Source: Gramella sp. AN32 (GTDB taxonomy: Bacteria > Bacteroidota > Bacteroidia > Flavobacteriales > Flavobacteriaceae). From it: a stretch of DNA of 64,000 nt. The notes below the pieces were generated by a model that ran no database searches, was not told where the DNA came from, and worked only from the letters and a program-made list of their open reading frames with translations. Of this stretch, positions 1 to 7,915 are shown piece after piece (position 1 is the first letter of the stretch; every line of letters starts with the position of its first letter). Position numbers and translations under genes: made by a program. Location: the NCBI RefSeq assembly GCF_023718305.1, contig NZ_QEYO01000001.1:124001-188000 (forward strand). The letters run 5' to 3'.

Positions 1-626
1 GGGAAAGTGATGTTTTCCCGGGAATTGGCGCCCCCGCCGATGCGGATGTGCTGACTGTGGGAGCGGTAGATCCAGATAGAAACAGGCTGGCATTTAGTTC
101 AGTTGGGCCTACTGCAGATGGGCGCATTAAACCAGATGTGATGGCGCAGGGATCTGAAGTTGTCGTGCTAACGCCAGATAACAGACTGGTGGCGGTTAGT
201 GGAACTTCCTTTTCGAGTCCGCTTATGGCAGGTTCTGCCGCAAGTTTTTGGCAGGCAAACCCCGAACTTTCAAATTATAAAATTATGGATCTCATTCGGG
301 AATCTTCTTCCAATGCGGCCAATCCAAATAATTTAATCGGTTACGGAATTCCAAATTTTGCCCTGGCCTATGAAAATTTGCAAAATGAAGTTTTTACCAG
401 CGAAGAACTGGTCATATTTCCCAACCCGGTTGAAAATTTTTTAAATTTCAGAGCACCGGAAACCGGAGGTTACCATCTTACTATTTTTGATATAATTGGC
501 AGAAAAATTCTTGAAAGAGATCAAGTTGAGGAGCAAATTGATCTTTCCGGTTTTTCCAGAGGGATTTATATTGCTATGTTTGAAAAAGATAATTTCAACG
601 AATCCCGCATTATCATAAAAAAATAA
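1..626 (+). CDS. Subtilisin-like serine protease (S8), C-terminal part with type IX secretion sorting tail
   Basis: The reading frame is open from base 3 at the window edge, so the 5' part of the gene is missing. The visible 207 residues hold the end of a peptidase S8 catalytic domain: the block GTSFSSPLMAGSAA carries the nucleophilic serine, and the oxyanion and Asp/His regions lie off the window. After a short linker comes a roughly 75-residue tail beginning VIFPNPVENFL and ending in a lysine-rich strand, the usual shape of the Por/type IX secretion C-terminal sorting domain. Inference: a protease carried across the outer membrane by the T9SS and attached to or released from the cell surface. 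The stop is followed by a perfect hairpin at 664-690. Confidence 0.93.
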   Translation, partial: ESDVFPGIGAPADADVLTVGAVDPDRNRLAFSSVGPTADGRIKPDVMAQGSEVVVLTPDNRLVAVSGTSFSSPLMAGSAASFWQANPELSNYKIMDLIRESSSNAANPNNLIGYGIPNFALAYENLQNEVFTSEELVIFPNPVENFLNFRAPETGGYHLTIFDIIGRKILERDQVEEQIDLSGFSRGIYIAMFEKDNFNESRIIIKK

Positions 627-663
627 TTGTTTGTCCGTAAAGCATCCTAAACTGAAAAATGAT

Positions 664-690
664 GAGATTCTGAACTTGTTTCAGAATCTC
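664..690. repeat. Perfect 11-bp inverted repeat, core ctgaacttgtttcag
   Basis: The arms 664-674 and 680-690 are exact reverse complements around a 5-base loop. It could terminate the subtilase transcript, but it has no T tract. It shares its core with hairpins at 41.28 kb and 51.3-51.6 kb. A degenerate copy in the other orientation follows at 715-741. Confidence 0.75.
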
Positions 691-714
691 ATTTCAATGT
701 AAATCAATGTAATA

Positions 715-741
715 TGGAGACCCTAAAATAAATTCAGGGTG
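715..741. repeat. Degenerate partner hairpin, ccct...aggg followed by tgacga
   Basis: The segment resembles the 41327-41354 and 51541-51568 copies (gatcctga...tcaggatgac type) but its core is eroded to aaaataaattcaggg. It lies 24 bases after the perfect hairpin, which gives the same two-element layout as the other two loci. Confidence 0.5.
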
Positions 742-783
742 ACGAAAGAACTTTAGGGCAGAAAACGGATATACATAAAAATA

Positions 784-1737
784 ATGAGCAACAATAGAAT
801 AACTTCCCTTTTCGATATTCAATTTCCAATTATCCAGGCAGGAATGATCTGGGCAAGTGGCTGGAAACTTGCCAGTGCAGTTTCCAATGCCGGTGGACTG
901 GGAATTATTGGTGCGGGCTCTATGTATCCTGAGATCCTTAAAGAACATATTCAGAAATGTAAAAAAGCGACCACTAAGCCTTTCGCGGTAAATGTTCCCA
1001 TGCTTTATCCCGAGATCGACAAGTTAATGGGGATTATCATTCAGGAAAAAGTGAATATTGTTTTTACTTCTGCAGGAAATCCCAAGGTTTGGACCAAACA
1101 TTTGCAGGATCATGGAATCAAGGTGGTACATGTGGTAAGCAGTGTGAAATTTGCCTTAAAATCCCAGGAAGCCGGAGTAGATGCGGTAGTTGCTGAAGGC
1201 TTTGAAGCGGGCGGCCACAATGGAAGGGACGAAACCACCACAATGGCGCTTATACCCATGGTAAAAGAGAAAATACATATTCCTTTGATCGCTGCAGGCG
1301 GCATTGCCACCGGTAGAGGAATGTTTGCCGTCATGGCCTTAGGTGCAGATGCCGTACAGGTTGGCAGCAGATTCGTAGCTACACCCGAAGCTTCTTCCCA
1401 TGATCATTTCAAGCAACGGATAGTAGATGCCAAAGAAGGAGATACTATTTTAACTTTAAAGGAACTTGCTCCTGTAAGATTGCTGAAAAATAAATTCTAC
1501 GAAGATGTTCAGCAGCTTTATACTACCAATCCTTCAAAAACAGAGCTAATTGAACTCCTGGGCAGGGCGCGAGCCAAAAAAGGAATGTTTGAAGGAGATC
1601 TTGAAGAAGGCGAACTTGAAATTGGTCAAATTTCAGGATTGATCCATAAGATAAAACCCGCGGCACATATTGTTCAGGAAATGATGGAAGAATTCAAAGC
1701 TGCACAAAAAGAAATGAGCGCTCTTTATTTTGAATAA
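784..1737 (+). CDS. Nitronate monooxygenase family flavoprotein (2-nitropropane dioxygenase-like)
   Basis: This 317-residue protein is an FMN-dependent TIM-barrel oxidoreductase of the nitronate monooxygenase/NPD family. Visible family blocks are the N-terminal PIIQAGM and GGLGIIGAG region, the EGFEAGGHNG segment at about 138-147 with the candidate catalytic His145, and the phosphate-binding strands AAGGIATGRG (170-179) and GADAVQVGSRF (187-197). The family oxidises alkyl nitronates or acts as an NAD(P)H:quinone reductase; sequence alone does not say which. There is no signal peptide, so it should be cytosolic. Its 3' end overlaps the convergent DUF922 gene by 13 bases. The family call is firm and the substrate is unknown. 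Confidence 0.93.
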   Translation: MSNNRITSLFDIQFPIIQAGMIWASGWKLASAVSNAGGLGIIGAGSMYPEILKEHIQKCKKATTKPFAVNVPMLYPEIDKLMGIIIQEKVNIVFTSAGNPKVWTKHLQDHGIKVVHVVSSVKFALKSQEAGVDAVVAEGFEAGGHNGRDETTTMALIPMVKEKIHIPLIAAGGIATGRGMFAVMALGADAVQVGSRFVATPEASSHDHFKQRIVDAKEGDTILTLKELAPVRLLKNKFYEDVQQLYTTNPSKTELIELLGRARAKKGMFEGDLEEGELEIGQISGLIHKIKPAAHIVQEMMEEFKAAQKEMSALYFE

Positions 1738-2267
1738 GCTTCAAGTCGCTCTAGTTCTGTAGTGATAAATTTTCTCCACTTCATCTCCGCTTCGGTATTC
1801 TCACTATGATCTGTTTCCTTATCGAATTTTCTTTGCATCACATCCCGCTGCTTTTCCATCTTCTGATAAATACCATTCAGGTCTCTTCGAATATTTCTGC
1901 CAATTTCATATTCCTGTAAGGCCTTTCTAAGCTTCCTCGCGTAGATTTCAGAAATATCAAAATGGGCCTGTTCATGGGCCAGGAGATAAGCATCTTTTTC
2001 CGAAGATTTTACCCATGAATATTGCGGATAAAAATTGCTAAAAACCTGATGGATCAACTCAGGCTGTCCCTTTGAAGTACTATAATTCCACGTAAAACTT
2101 ATTCCGGAATTGGTATTTGCCGCAAAAGGACTCTCAGGATCCGGACTCGCTTTAAAATCATCCCAGGTTAAAACAGGTCTTTCATTCCACATATATTTTT
2201 TCTCTCCTTGCTGAGAAAAAATATTCAAAGCAGAAAAAAACAAAAAAGAAAAGATCCAGGTTTTCAT
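1725..2267 (-). CDS. Exported DUF922-type protein with HEXXH motif
   Basis: The 180-residue product starts with a clear signal peptide (hydrophobic to about residue 18, then SQQ). Residues 98-102 read HEQAH, an HEXXH zinc-protease signature, followed by a helix with acidic residues (FDISEIYARKL) that could hold a third ligand. The upstream segment PVLTWDDFKA matches the start of the DUF922 family, annotated as putative secreted Zn-dependent proteases, as far as I recall it. The gene begins where the OsmC gene ends (shared base 2267), so the two are probably co-transcribed. Peptidase activity is inferred from the motif only. Confidence 0.8.
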   Translation of the reverse strand: MKTWIFSFLFFSALNIFSQQGEKKYMWNERPVLTWDDFKASPDPESPFAANTNSGISFTWNYSTSKGQPELIHQVFSNFYPQYSWVKSSEKDAYLLAHEQAHFDISEIYARKLRKALQEYEIGRNIRRDLNGIYQKMEKQRDVMQRKFDKETDHSENTEAEMKWRKFITTELERLEAYSK

Positions 2268-2665
2268 TAGAATTTAAAACTGATTTCTTTTTCGATATCG
2301 GGGTGCAGACTATAAAAAACGGGACAAGTCCTTGCCGCGTCCTCTAAGATCTTATTCACCTTTTCCCCATAATCCTGAGACAGGTGAACTTTCACTTCAA
2401 TTTTTGAAATTCTTCGGGGATCTGCTGCCATCGTTTTTGTAACCTCAGCAGTAGTACCTTTTAGGTCGATTTTATGAGTTTCAGCTTTAATGCCCATAAT
2501 GGTAAGCATACAGGTTGCCAGAGCAGTTGCCACGGTATCTGTGGGAGAAAATGCCTCCCCTTTCCCTTGATTATCTACGGGAGCATCTGTGATTATTTTA
2601 TTTCCACTTTGTAAGTGTTCGGCTTCCGTGCGAAGGCCGCCCAGATATTTAACTTTAGAAGTCAT
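2267..2665 (-). CDS. OsmC family peroxiredoxin-like protein
   Basis: This is a small protein of about 132 residues with the OsmC/Ohr layout: an N-terminal strand region, then FSPTDTVATALATCMLTIMG with the first reactive cysteine, and ARTCPVFYSLHP with the second. OsmC/Ohr proteins reduce organic hydroperoxides through this cysteine pair. A start at 2671 (MPMTSK...) is also possible; I prefer the second Met because MTSKVKYLGG is the normal beginning of flavobacterial homologues (recall). The 5' end overlaps the stop of the LysM gene upstream and the 3' end touches the DUF922 gene, suggesting one operon of three genes. Confidence 0.9.
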   Translation of the reverse strand: MTSKVKYLGGLRTEAEHLQSGNKIITDAPVDNQGKGEAFSPTDTVATALATCMLTIMGIKAETHKIDLKGTTAEVTKTMAADPRRISKIEVKVHLSQDYGEKVNKILEDAARTCPVFYSLHPDIEKEISFKF

Positions 2666-4661
2666 CGGCATTGGATATGGTTAAATCTTCATTCAGTTTT
2701 AAAATATATAAAGCATCATTAATATAACCGCCTTCGGCATTTGGCAAATAATGAAATTTACTTTCGTAGTATTCTGTATATCCCGGAAAAGCTTCAAAGG
2801 ATTCATAAAGATTATTGGCAGATGCCAGTCTTAATAAGACATCTAAAGTGAGGTCATAACCTCTTACGGCATATTGATTAGGTTCAATTCCAAAGCGCTT
2901 TTCATATTCATCTATAAAGTCTTTAGTCCTCTCCGTATCGTATTCCTTGTCTACGCTGGGATAATGAAACTTAAGTTTTCCAAGATGATTATTGGAGATA
3001 AGGTCGTTATCATAGGCATTATTCTTACTGGTAGTTAATAAAGTAATATCATGGTTCCTGGCCTGCCTGTTCAGCGAAGAGGTGACACTACTAATTAAAT
3101 TTAAATTATCGGTTTCCAGGATCACCCAGTTTTTTCCAGAATTCATCATCGATGCAAGCTTTTGTTCTGAAACTGCATTTCCTGAAGGATCGGCAAAACG
3201 GGCAGACGGCATCATGCTACTTAATTGGGATTTAATGGAAGCATTCTTTGGATCGGCAATAATGATCACATTTTTACCGGAAGAGTTCGCCGCTATAAAA
3301 TCCATCATCGCATAACGCATGATTTCTTCGGTGGGCCTGGATTGGAATAAATTTTTATAACCTCTCATTTCTCGATTAGAAAGCGGATTGATCACAGGGA
3401 TATTTTGTCCTTCCAGCCTGGATGCAGCTGCTTCTGTAGTTTCCTGCAATAATGGCCCAATCACCGCATTTACATTCCTAAAATTCTGGCTATTGATTAA
3501 ATTAATGACTTCCCCGGCAGTTTGCTTGGTATCGAAAGTTCTAAGATTGGTAGAAATTCCCATCGATTTTGCATCATCCACCGCCATACGAACACCACTG
3601 TAAAAATCCAGCGCAATTCTCACCACGCGTTCATTCATGATAATATCCTTATAATTCGAAATAGAATCATCCTGAACTTTATTGAGATGGTATGGCAACA
3701 AAACTACCAGTTCCTTTGCGCTCCGGTTGTTGATGTTTTTACGAAGGTCCATTTTGGTGTTTTTCTTTTCGGTACCCGTGTAACTCATCTCTCCTGAATT
3801 TGAATTTCCACCTTTTACCGGAACCTTTAAGATCATCCCATATTTTAAGCCGTCTTTTAAAGCAGGATTCAATTCTTTCAAAGAATCCTGGCTAAGGCCA
3901 AATCGTTGTGATAATCTGAATAAATTTTCCTGTGGTTTTACTTCGTAGAATTCAAAACGATCATCCAGAATAATAACAGGTTCATCCTTTAAAACATCGG
4001 TCCCCACACGAATCATCATTCCTGGCTGGAGCATCTCTACGGCCGGATTCATGTCATCAAGCTCGGCCACAGTCATCCCATATTTGCGGGCAATGCCATA
4101 CCTGGTTTCCTTTTCAAGCACAATATGTTCCCTAGTTTTGCCGGTTTGCATCACCTGGGTTCCCGCAGATGGGGTTGGGCTTGGATTGGAACTGGAAGTA
4201 CTGGTTGGAGTTACAGGTTTGCTTTCAGAAATAGCCTCAGCAACTGAACTTTCAGAAATTTGACCCGTTGGGATCTTTACAGTTTCCCCGGTTTTTAATT
4301 CCTCAGAATAAAGATGTTTATTGAACCGCTTAATATCATCGATACTAACATTATATTGCTTGGAAAGTCTATATAAGGTTTCTTTTTTAGCAACTTTATG
4401 TTCTACGAATGCTGTTTCAGAAGAAGTTTGAGTCTGGGTAGAAGTAGTATTACTTACCGGAATGACCAGTTTTTCATTTACCTGAATTCCATTCTTTGCA
4501 TCAGGATTGTATTTGTAGATCTCCTCTTCAGAAATTTTATATTCCTGGGCTATTCTAAAAACATTCTCTCCTTTCTTTACGGTATGATATTTATAAGCCT
4601 GCGCATTCGCCGAAGTGGTGAAAAACTGAAAAAGAAAACTTACTATTAAAAGATATTTCAT
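2655..4661 (-). CDS. Exported four-LysM protein fused to a periplasmic binding-protein fold
   Basis: The 668-residue product has a signal peptide (about residues 1-20, ending SANAQA). Four LysM repeats follow, each with the pattern ENVFRIA/ETLYRLS...NP, at roughly 24-68, 87-133, 178-219 and 238-282. A low-complexity Ser/Pro/Thr stretch sits between the second and third. The C-terminal half (about 315-668) looks like a type 1 periplasmic binding fold, with VVLLPYHLNK, VNAVIGPLLQE, IPVINPLSN and the ending GGYINDALYIL. Inference: a peptidoglycan-anchored periplasmic protein that senses or scaffolds; no transporter genes lie nearby, so an import role is doubtful. It is the first gene of the LysM-OsmC-DUF922 run. 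Confidence 0.85.
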   Translation of the reverse strand: MKYLLIVSFLFQFFTTSANAQAYKYHTVKKGENVFRIAQEYKISEEEIYKYNPDAKNGIQVNEKLVIPVSNTTSTQTQTSSETAFVEHKVAKKETLYRLSKQYNVSIDDIKRFNKHLYSEELKTGETVKIPTGQISESSVAEAISESKPVTPTSTSSSNPSPTPSAGTQVMQTGKTREHIVLEKETRYGIARKYGMTVAELDDMNPAVEMLQPGMMIRVGTDVLKDEPVIILDDRFEFYEVKPQENLFRLSQRFGLSQDSLKELNPALKDGLKYGMILKVPVKGGNSNSGEMSYTGTEKKNTKMDLRKNINNRSAKELVVLLPYHLNKVQDDSISNYKDIIMNERVVRIALDFYSGVRMAVDDAKSMGISTNLRTFDTKQTAGEVINLINSQNFRNVNAVIGPLLQETTEAAASRLEGQNIPVINPLSNREMRGYKNLFQSRPTEEIMRYAMMDFIAANSSGKNVIIIADPKNASIKSQLSSMMPSARFADPSGNAVSEQKLASMMNSGKNWVILETDNLNLISSVTSSLNRQARNHDITLLTTSKNNAYDNDLISNNHLGKLKFHYPSVDKEYDTERTKDFIDEYEKRFGIEPNQYAVRGYDLTLDVLLRLASANNLYESFEAFPGYTEYYESKFHYLPNAEGGYINDALYILKLNEDLTISNADDF

Positions 4662-4692
4662 TTTATTTGGTTGAAATTTTTTCAGAATAAGA

Positions 4693-6222
4693 TTATTCCC
4701 ATTCTATAGTTGCCGGTGGTTTGGAACTGATATCGTATACCACTCTATTAACGCCTTTTACCCTGTTAATTATTGTATTTGAAGTTTTTTGTAAGAATTC
4801 ATAAGGTAAATTTACCCAGTCTGCTGTCATTCCATCTGTAGATTCAACAGCTCTTAAGGCCACCACCTGCTCGTAAGTCCTTTCATCTCCCATTACTCCA
4901 ACAGATTGAATGGGAAGCAACATCGCCCCTGCCTGCCAAACTTTATCATATAACATCCAGTCCCTTAACCCCTGAATAAAAATATGATCTACTTCCTGCA
5001 AAATCCTGACTTTTTCTTCAGTAATATCCCCTAAGATGCGAATAGCCAGTCCCGGTCCCGGGAAGGGGTGCCTGCCCAGTAAATCTTTATCAATGCCCAG
5101 TTCTTTTCCCACTCTACGCACTTCATCTTTAAACAACATACGTAAAGGTTCCACAATTTTCAGTTTCATAAAGTCTGGCAACCCACCCACGTTATGGTGG
5201 GATTTTATAGTTACTGAAGGCCCGTTTACTGAAACCGATTCTATTACATCAGGATAAATTGTTCCCTGAGCAAGGTAGGTAACGTTTGAAATTTCATGGG
5301 CTTCATCATCAAATACTTCAATGAACGTGTTTCCAATCGCTTTTCTTTTTAATTCCGGATCGGAAAGTCCTTTTAGCGCTTCCAAAAAACGTGCCGAGGC
5401 ATCAACACCTTTTACGTTAAGTCCCATATCCTTGTATTGATGGAGAACGCTTTCAAATTCGTTCTTTCTCAGTAAACCGTTATTTACAAAAATGCAATAT
5501 AGATTTTTACCAATGGCCTGATGCAGCAATACCGCAGCCACAGAGGAATCTACTCCCCCACTTAAACCAAGCACTACTTTATCGTCTCCAATCTTTTCAC
5601 GTAATTCATGTATAGTAAGATCTACAAATGCCCCCGGAGTCCAACTCTGTGCTGTTCCCGCGATCTTTACCAGGAAATTTTCCAGGAGCTGTTTCCCATC
5701 TGTAGTATGATAAACTTCCGGATGGAACTGGATAGCATAGGTTTCTTCACCGTCAATTCTATAAGCAACGTTTAAGACATCTGCGGTACTGGCAAGTCTT
5801 ACCGCATTGGTGGGAAGATCTTTTATAGTATCGCTATGGCTCATCCATACCTGAGAATTTTCCTTGATATTTTCAAATAAAACCTCGTTATCTTTGATCA
5901 CAGAAAGGTTTGCCCTGCCATATTCCCTAATATTGGAAGGGGCTACTTCTCCCCCATGAAAATGTGCAAAATACTGCGCTCCATAACAAACCGCCAGAAT
6001 TGGCAATTTTCCTCTTATGTTTGAAAGATCTGGATGTGGAGCATCCTCCCCCCTCACTGAAAACGGACTACCAGATAATACTACCGCCTTAAAACTGGAA
6101 AGATCTTCAGGAATTTTATGAAATGGATGAATTTCACAGTAAATATTAAGTTCCCTTACCCTTCTTGCGATTAGTTGGGTGTATTGAGAACCAAAGTCAA
6201 GAATTAGTACATTATTTTGCAT
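4693..6222 (-). CDS. guaA: GMP synthase (glutamine-hydrolysing)
   Basis: GuaA converts XMP to GMP using ATP and glutamine. The protein has the class I glutamine amidotransferase domain first (nucleophile Cys79 in AVCYGAQY, His167 and Glu169 in QFHPEV), then the ATP-pyrophosphatase loop GLSGGVDSS (219-227), and the C-terminal dimerisation domain ending PPATIEWE. The length of 509 residues is normal. I start at the ATG at 6222 rather than the in-frame TTG at 6228, because an exact TAnnTTTG promoter box occupies 6226-6233 and would place the transcript start at or next to this ATG, implying a leaderless or nearly leaderless mRNA. Confidence 0.98.
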   Translation of the reverse strand: MQNNVLILDFGSQYTQLIARRVRELNIYCEIHPFHKIPEDLSSFKAVVLSGSPFSVRGEDAPHPDLSNIRGKLPILAVCYGAQYFAHFHGGEVAPSNIREYGRANLSVIKDNEVLFENIKENSQVWMSHSDTIKDLPTNAVRLASTADVLNVAYRIDGEETYAIQFHPEVYHTTDGKQLLENFLVKIAGTAQSWTPGAFVDLTIHELREKIGDDKVVLGLSGGVDSSVAAVLLHQAIGKNLYCIFVNNGLLRKNEFESVLHQYKDMGLNVKGVDASARFLEALKGLSDPELKRKAIGNTFIEVFDDEAHEISNVTYLAQGTIYPDVIESVSVNGPSVTIKSHHNVGGLPDFMKLKIVEPLRMLFKDEVRRVGKELGIDKDLLGRHPFPGPGLAIRILGDITEEKVRILQEVDHIFIQGLRDWMLYDKVWQAGAMLLPIQSVGVMGDERTYEQVVALRAVESTDGMTADWVNLPYEFLQKTSNTIINRVKGVNRVVYDISSKPPATIEWE

Positions 6223-6225
6223 GTG

Positions 6226-6233
6226 CAAAAATA
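6226..6233 (-). promoter_or_regulatory. Flavobacterial -7 box (TATTTTTG) of guaA
   Basis: On the minus strand the bases read TATTTTTG, an exact match to TAnnTTTG. The last G lies three bases before the chosen ATG at 6222, so transcription would begin at or immediately beside the start codon. I could not place a confident -33 TTG. Confidence 0.6.
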
Positions 6234-6382
6234 GAAATTCAAGCTAAAAAACTAGCCCAGAATCTGTCGAAAAAATAATTTATTATCATTTCTCGCATTA
6301 TAATTAATCTGATAACTCCTAATTTTTATTAGAGGGAATTTTATAATTATAAAATTCTTAATATTATCCAAAATATATTTTC

Positions 6383-6727
6383 ATGAATTGTAATCCTCAA
6401 GCCAATGATATTTATGCTCCGGAACCCTATACGGTATTAGAAGGCATGAATCAGGTTCAGGTGGACTATTATTTTTCTTCCAAAAAAGATGTTAAGGATT
6501 ACGAGATTAGTCTTACTACCCGTATTATTGTTTTAGACGAAATCTTTATTCACACTGCTATTTACAATATTGAGCAATTCCAGATCCTCGCCTGTGTTAA
6601 AGTAGCGATTAAAAAGCATTTAAAAAAATTGGGTGCTTCAGATGAGTTGATAGCGAGGACTTTAAAAAGTACGAAATTGGACGTTTCCAATCATCTTTGG
6701 GATGAATTAAATAAAACTTCTTTGTAA
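6383..6727 (+). CDS. Hypothetical protein, 114 residues
   Basis: I do not recognise this family. The protein is soluble, has no signal peptide or membrane segment, and alternates strand-like (VDYYFSSKKDVKDYEISLTTRIIVLDEIFIHT) and helical stretches (VKVAIKKHLKKLG, DELIARTLKSTKLDVSNHLWDELNK). Base composition and codon use match the neighbours, there is no long competing frame, and it starts with ATG, so it is probably real. It is divergent from guaA, and the SIMPL gene follows 33 bases downstream with its own promoter box. Confidence 0.75.
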   Translation: MNCNPQANDIYAPEPYTVLEGMNQVQVDYYFSSKKDVKDYEISLTTRIIVLDEIFIHTAIYNIEQFQILACVKVAIKKHLKKLGASDELIARTLKSTKLDVSNHLWDELNKTSL

Positions 6728-6736
6728 TTTTCATTC

Positions 6737-6744
6737 TATCTTTG
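6737..6744 (+). promoter_or_regulatory. -7 box (TATCTTTG) of the SIMPL gene
   Basis: This is an exact TAnnTTTG match lying just after the stop of the 114-residue gene and 16 bases before the ATG at 6761. It suggests the SIMPL gene is transcribed on its own with a very short leader. Confidence 0.55.
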
Positions 6745-6760
6745 AATCAAACCCTAGTTT

Positions 6761-7486
6761 ATGAAGTTTATAGGTGCACTTATTTTTGCTATCGCAATTA
6801 TCATAGGAGCTTATTTATTAGGTAATGCCTATGTATCAAGAGCAAATCCAGATGGGGTTATTTCCGTTACCGGAAGTGGCAGTGAAAATTTTATCTCAGA
6901 CCTTATTGTTTGGGAAGGTACTTTCAGTAGGAATAGTGCCAATCTTGAAGAGGCTTATAAAAACTTAAATAGCGATAAGCAGGTAGTGCGTGATTATTTA
7001 ATCAATAAAGGCATCAAAGAAAATAATATTGTTTTTAACTCGGTAAATACCAGGGAACTTCAGGAAAATCAATATCAAAATGGCAATTTTGTAGGGAGTA
7101 TTTTTACCGGGTATGAACTTTCGCAAAGCGTCAAAATCGAATCTACAGATGTTGAATTGATCGAACAGGTTTCCAGGGAAATTACCGAATTATTGAATAA
7201 AGGTGTTCAATTCAATTCTCAGCCTCCCAGGTATTATTATACAAAAATATCTGACCTCAAAATTCAGATGATCTCGAAAGCTACGGAAGACGCCAGGCTA
7301 CGTGCGGAAAAAATTGCTGAAAATAGCGGCGGAAGTTTAGGAGATTTAAAAAATGCCAGTATGGGGGTTTTTCAAATTACCGGGCAAAACAGCGGGGAAG
7401 ATTATAGCTGGAGTGGTGCTTACAATACGATAGACAAGAACAAAACCGCCAGCATCACTATGCGACTGGATTACGAAATTGATTAG
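6761..7486 (+). CDS. SIMPL domain (DUF541) protein, membrane-anchored
   Basis: The 241-residue protein has one N-terminal membrane segment (about residues 3-25, FIGALIFAIAIIIGAYLLGN) and then a SIMPL/DUF541 domain. Typical features are VISVTGSGSENFISDLIVWEG near the start, a VRDYLINKGIKENNIVFNSV block, and the helix ATEDARLRAEKIAENSGGSLGDLKNAS near the end. SIMPL proteins form large periplasmic assemblies in some species, but their biochemical role is mostly unknown. The lack of a cleavage site suggests a periplasmic domain held by an uncleaved anchor. A second, lipoprotein-type SIMPL gene is present at 48056. Confidence 0.88.
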   Translation: MKFIGALIFAIAIIIGAYLLGNAYVSRANPDGVISVTGSGSENFISDLIVWEGTFSRNSANLEEAYKNLNSDKQVVRDYLINKGIKENNIVFNSVNTRELQENQYQNGNFVGSIFTGYELSQSVKIESTDVELIEQVSREITELLNKGVQFNSQPPRYYYTKISDLKIQMISKATEDARLRAEKIAENSGGSLGDLKNASMGVFQITGQNSGEDYSWSGAYNTIDKNKTASITMRLDYEID

Positions 7487-7915
7487 TAATTATTACATTT
7501 CCTCACGAATTTTCCTGAACCTTTTTGTGATTCATTGCGCGCTGATTAATTTTATCGATAATTAAGAGACTGCTTCAGTCGCATAGCTCCTGCAGTGACG
7601 ATTCTAGCTTCCAAGTTGCACATTTCGACTCCGCTCAATGTGACAGGGGCTTTTACTTTTCTCTTTTCTTTTCACGTCTAGATTAGTTTCAAGTTCTAGT
7701 TTCAAGCCTCCAGCTTCCAGCTTCAAGTTGCACATTTCGACTGCGCTCAATGTGACAGATATTTCAACTTTTCTCTTTTCACGTCTAGATTAGTTTCAAG
7801 TTTTAAGCTTCCAGCCTCCAGTTTCTAGTTTCTAGTTTCCAACTTCCAAGTTGCACATTTCGACTGCGCTCAATGTGACAGGGGCTTTTACTTTCCAGAT
7901 TCCAGCTTCCAGTTT
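7487..7915. repeat. 429-base spacer with three hairpin repeats and low-complexity spacers
   Basis: I see no gene here. Three 33-base near-identical units (7613-7645, 7725-7757, 7848-7880) each contain an inverted cacatt...aatgtg pair around ttcgactgcgctc (the first copy has ctcc for ctgc). Between them are runs built from agcttccag/agtttctag/agtttcaag words, with ttcacgtctagattagtttcaag repeated twice. An eroded relative of the 51.45 kb element (agagactgcttc...gcagtgacg) lies at 7565-7600. The spacer separates the convergent SIMPL and decarboxylase genes. Confidence 0.85.

Noticed and set aside
3522-3797. 91-residue open frame opposite the LysM protein
   Set aside because: Antisense shadow inside a convincing gene.
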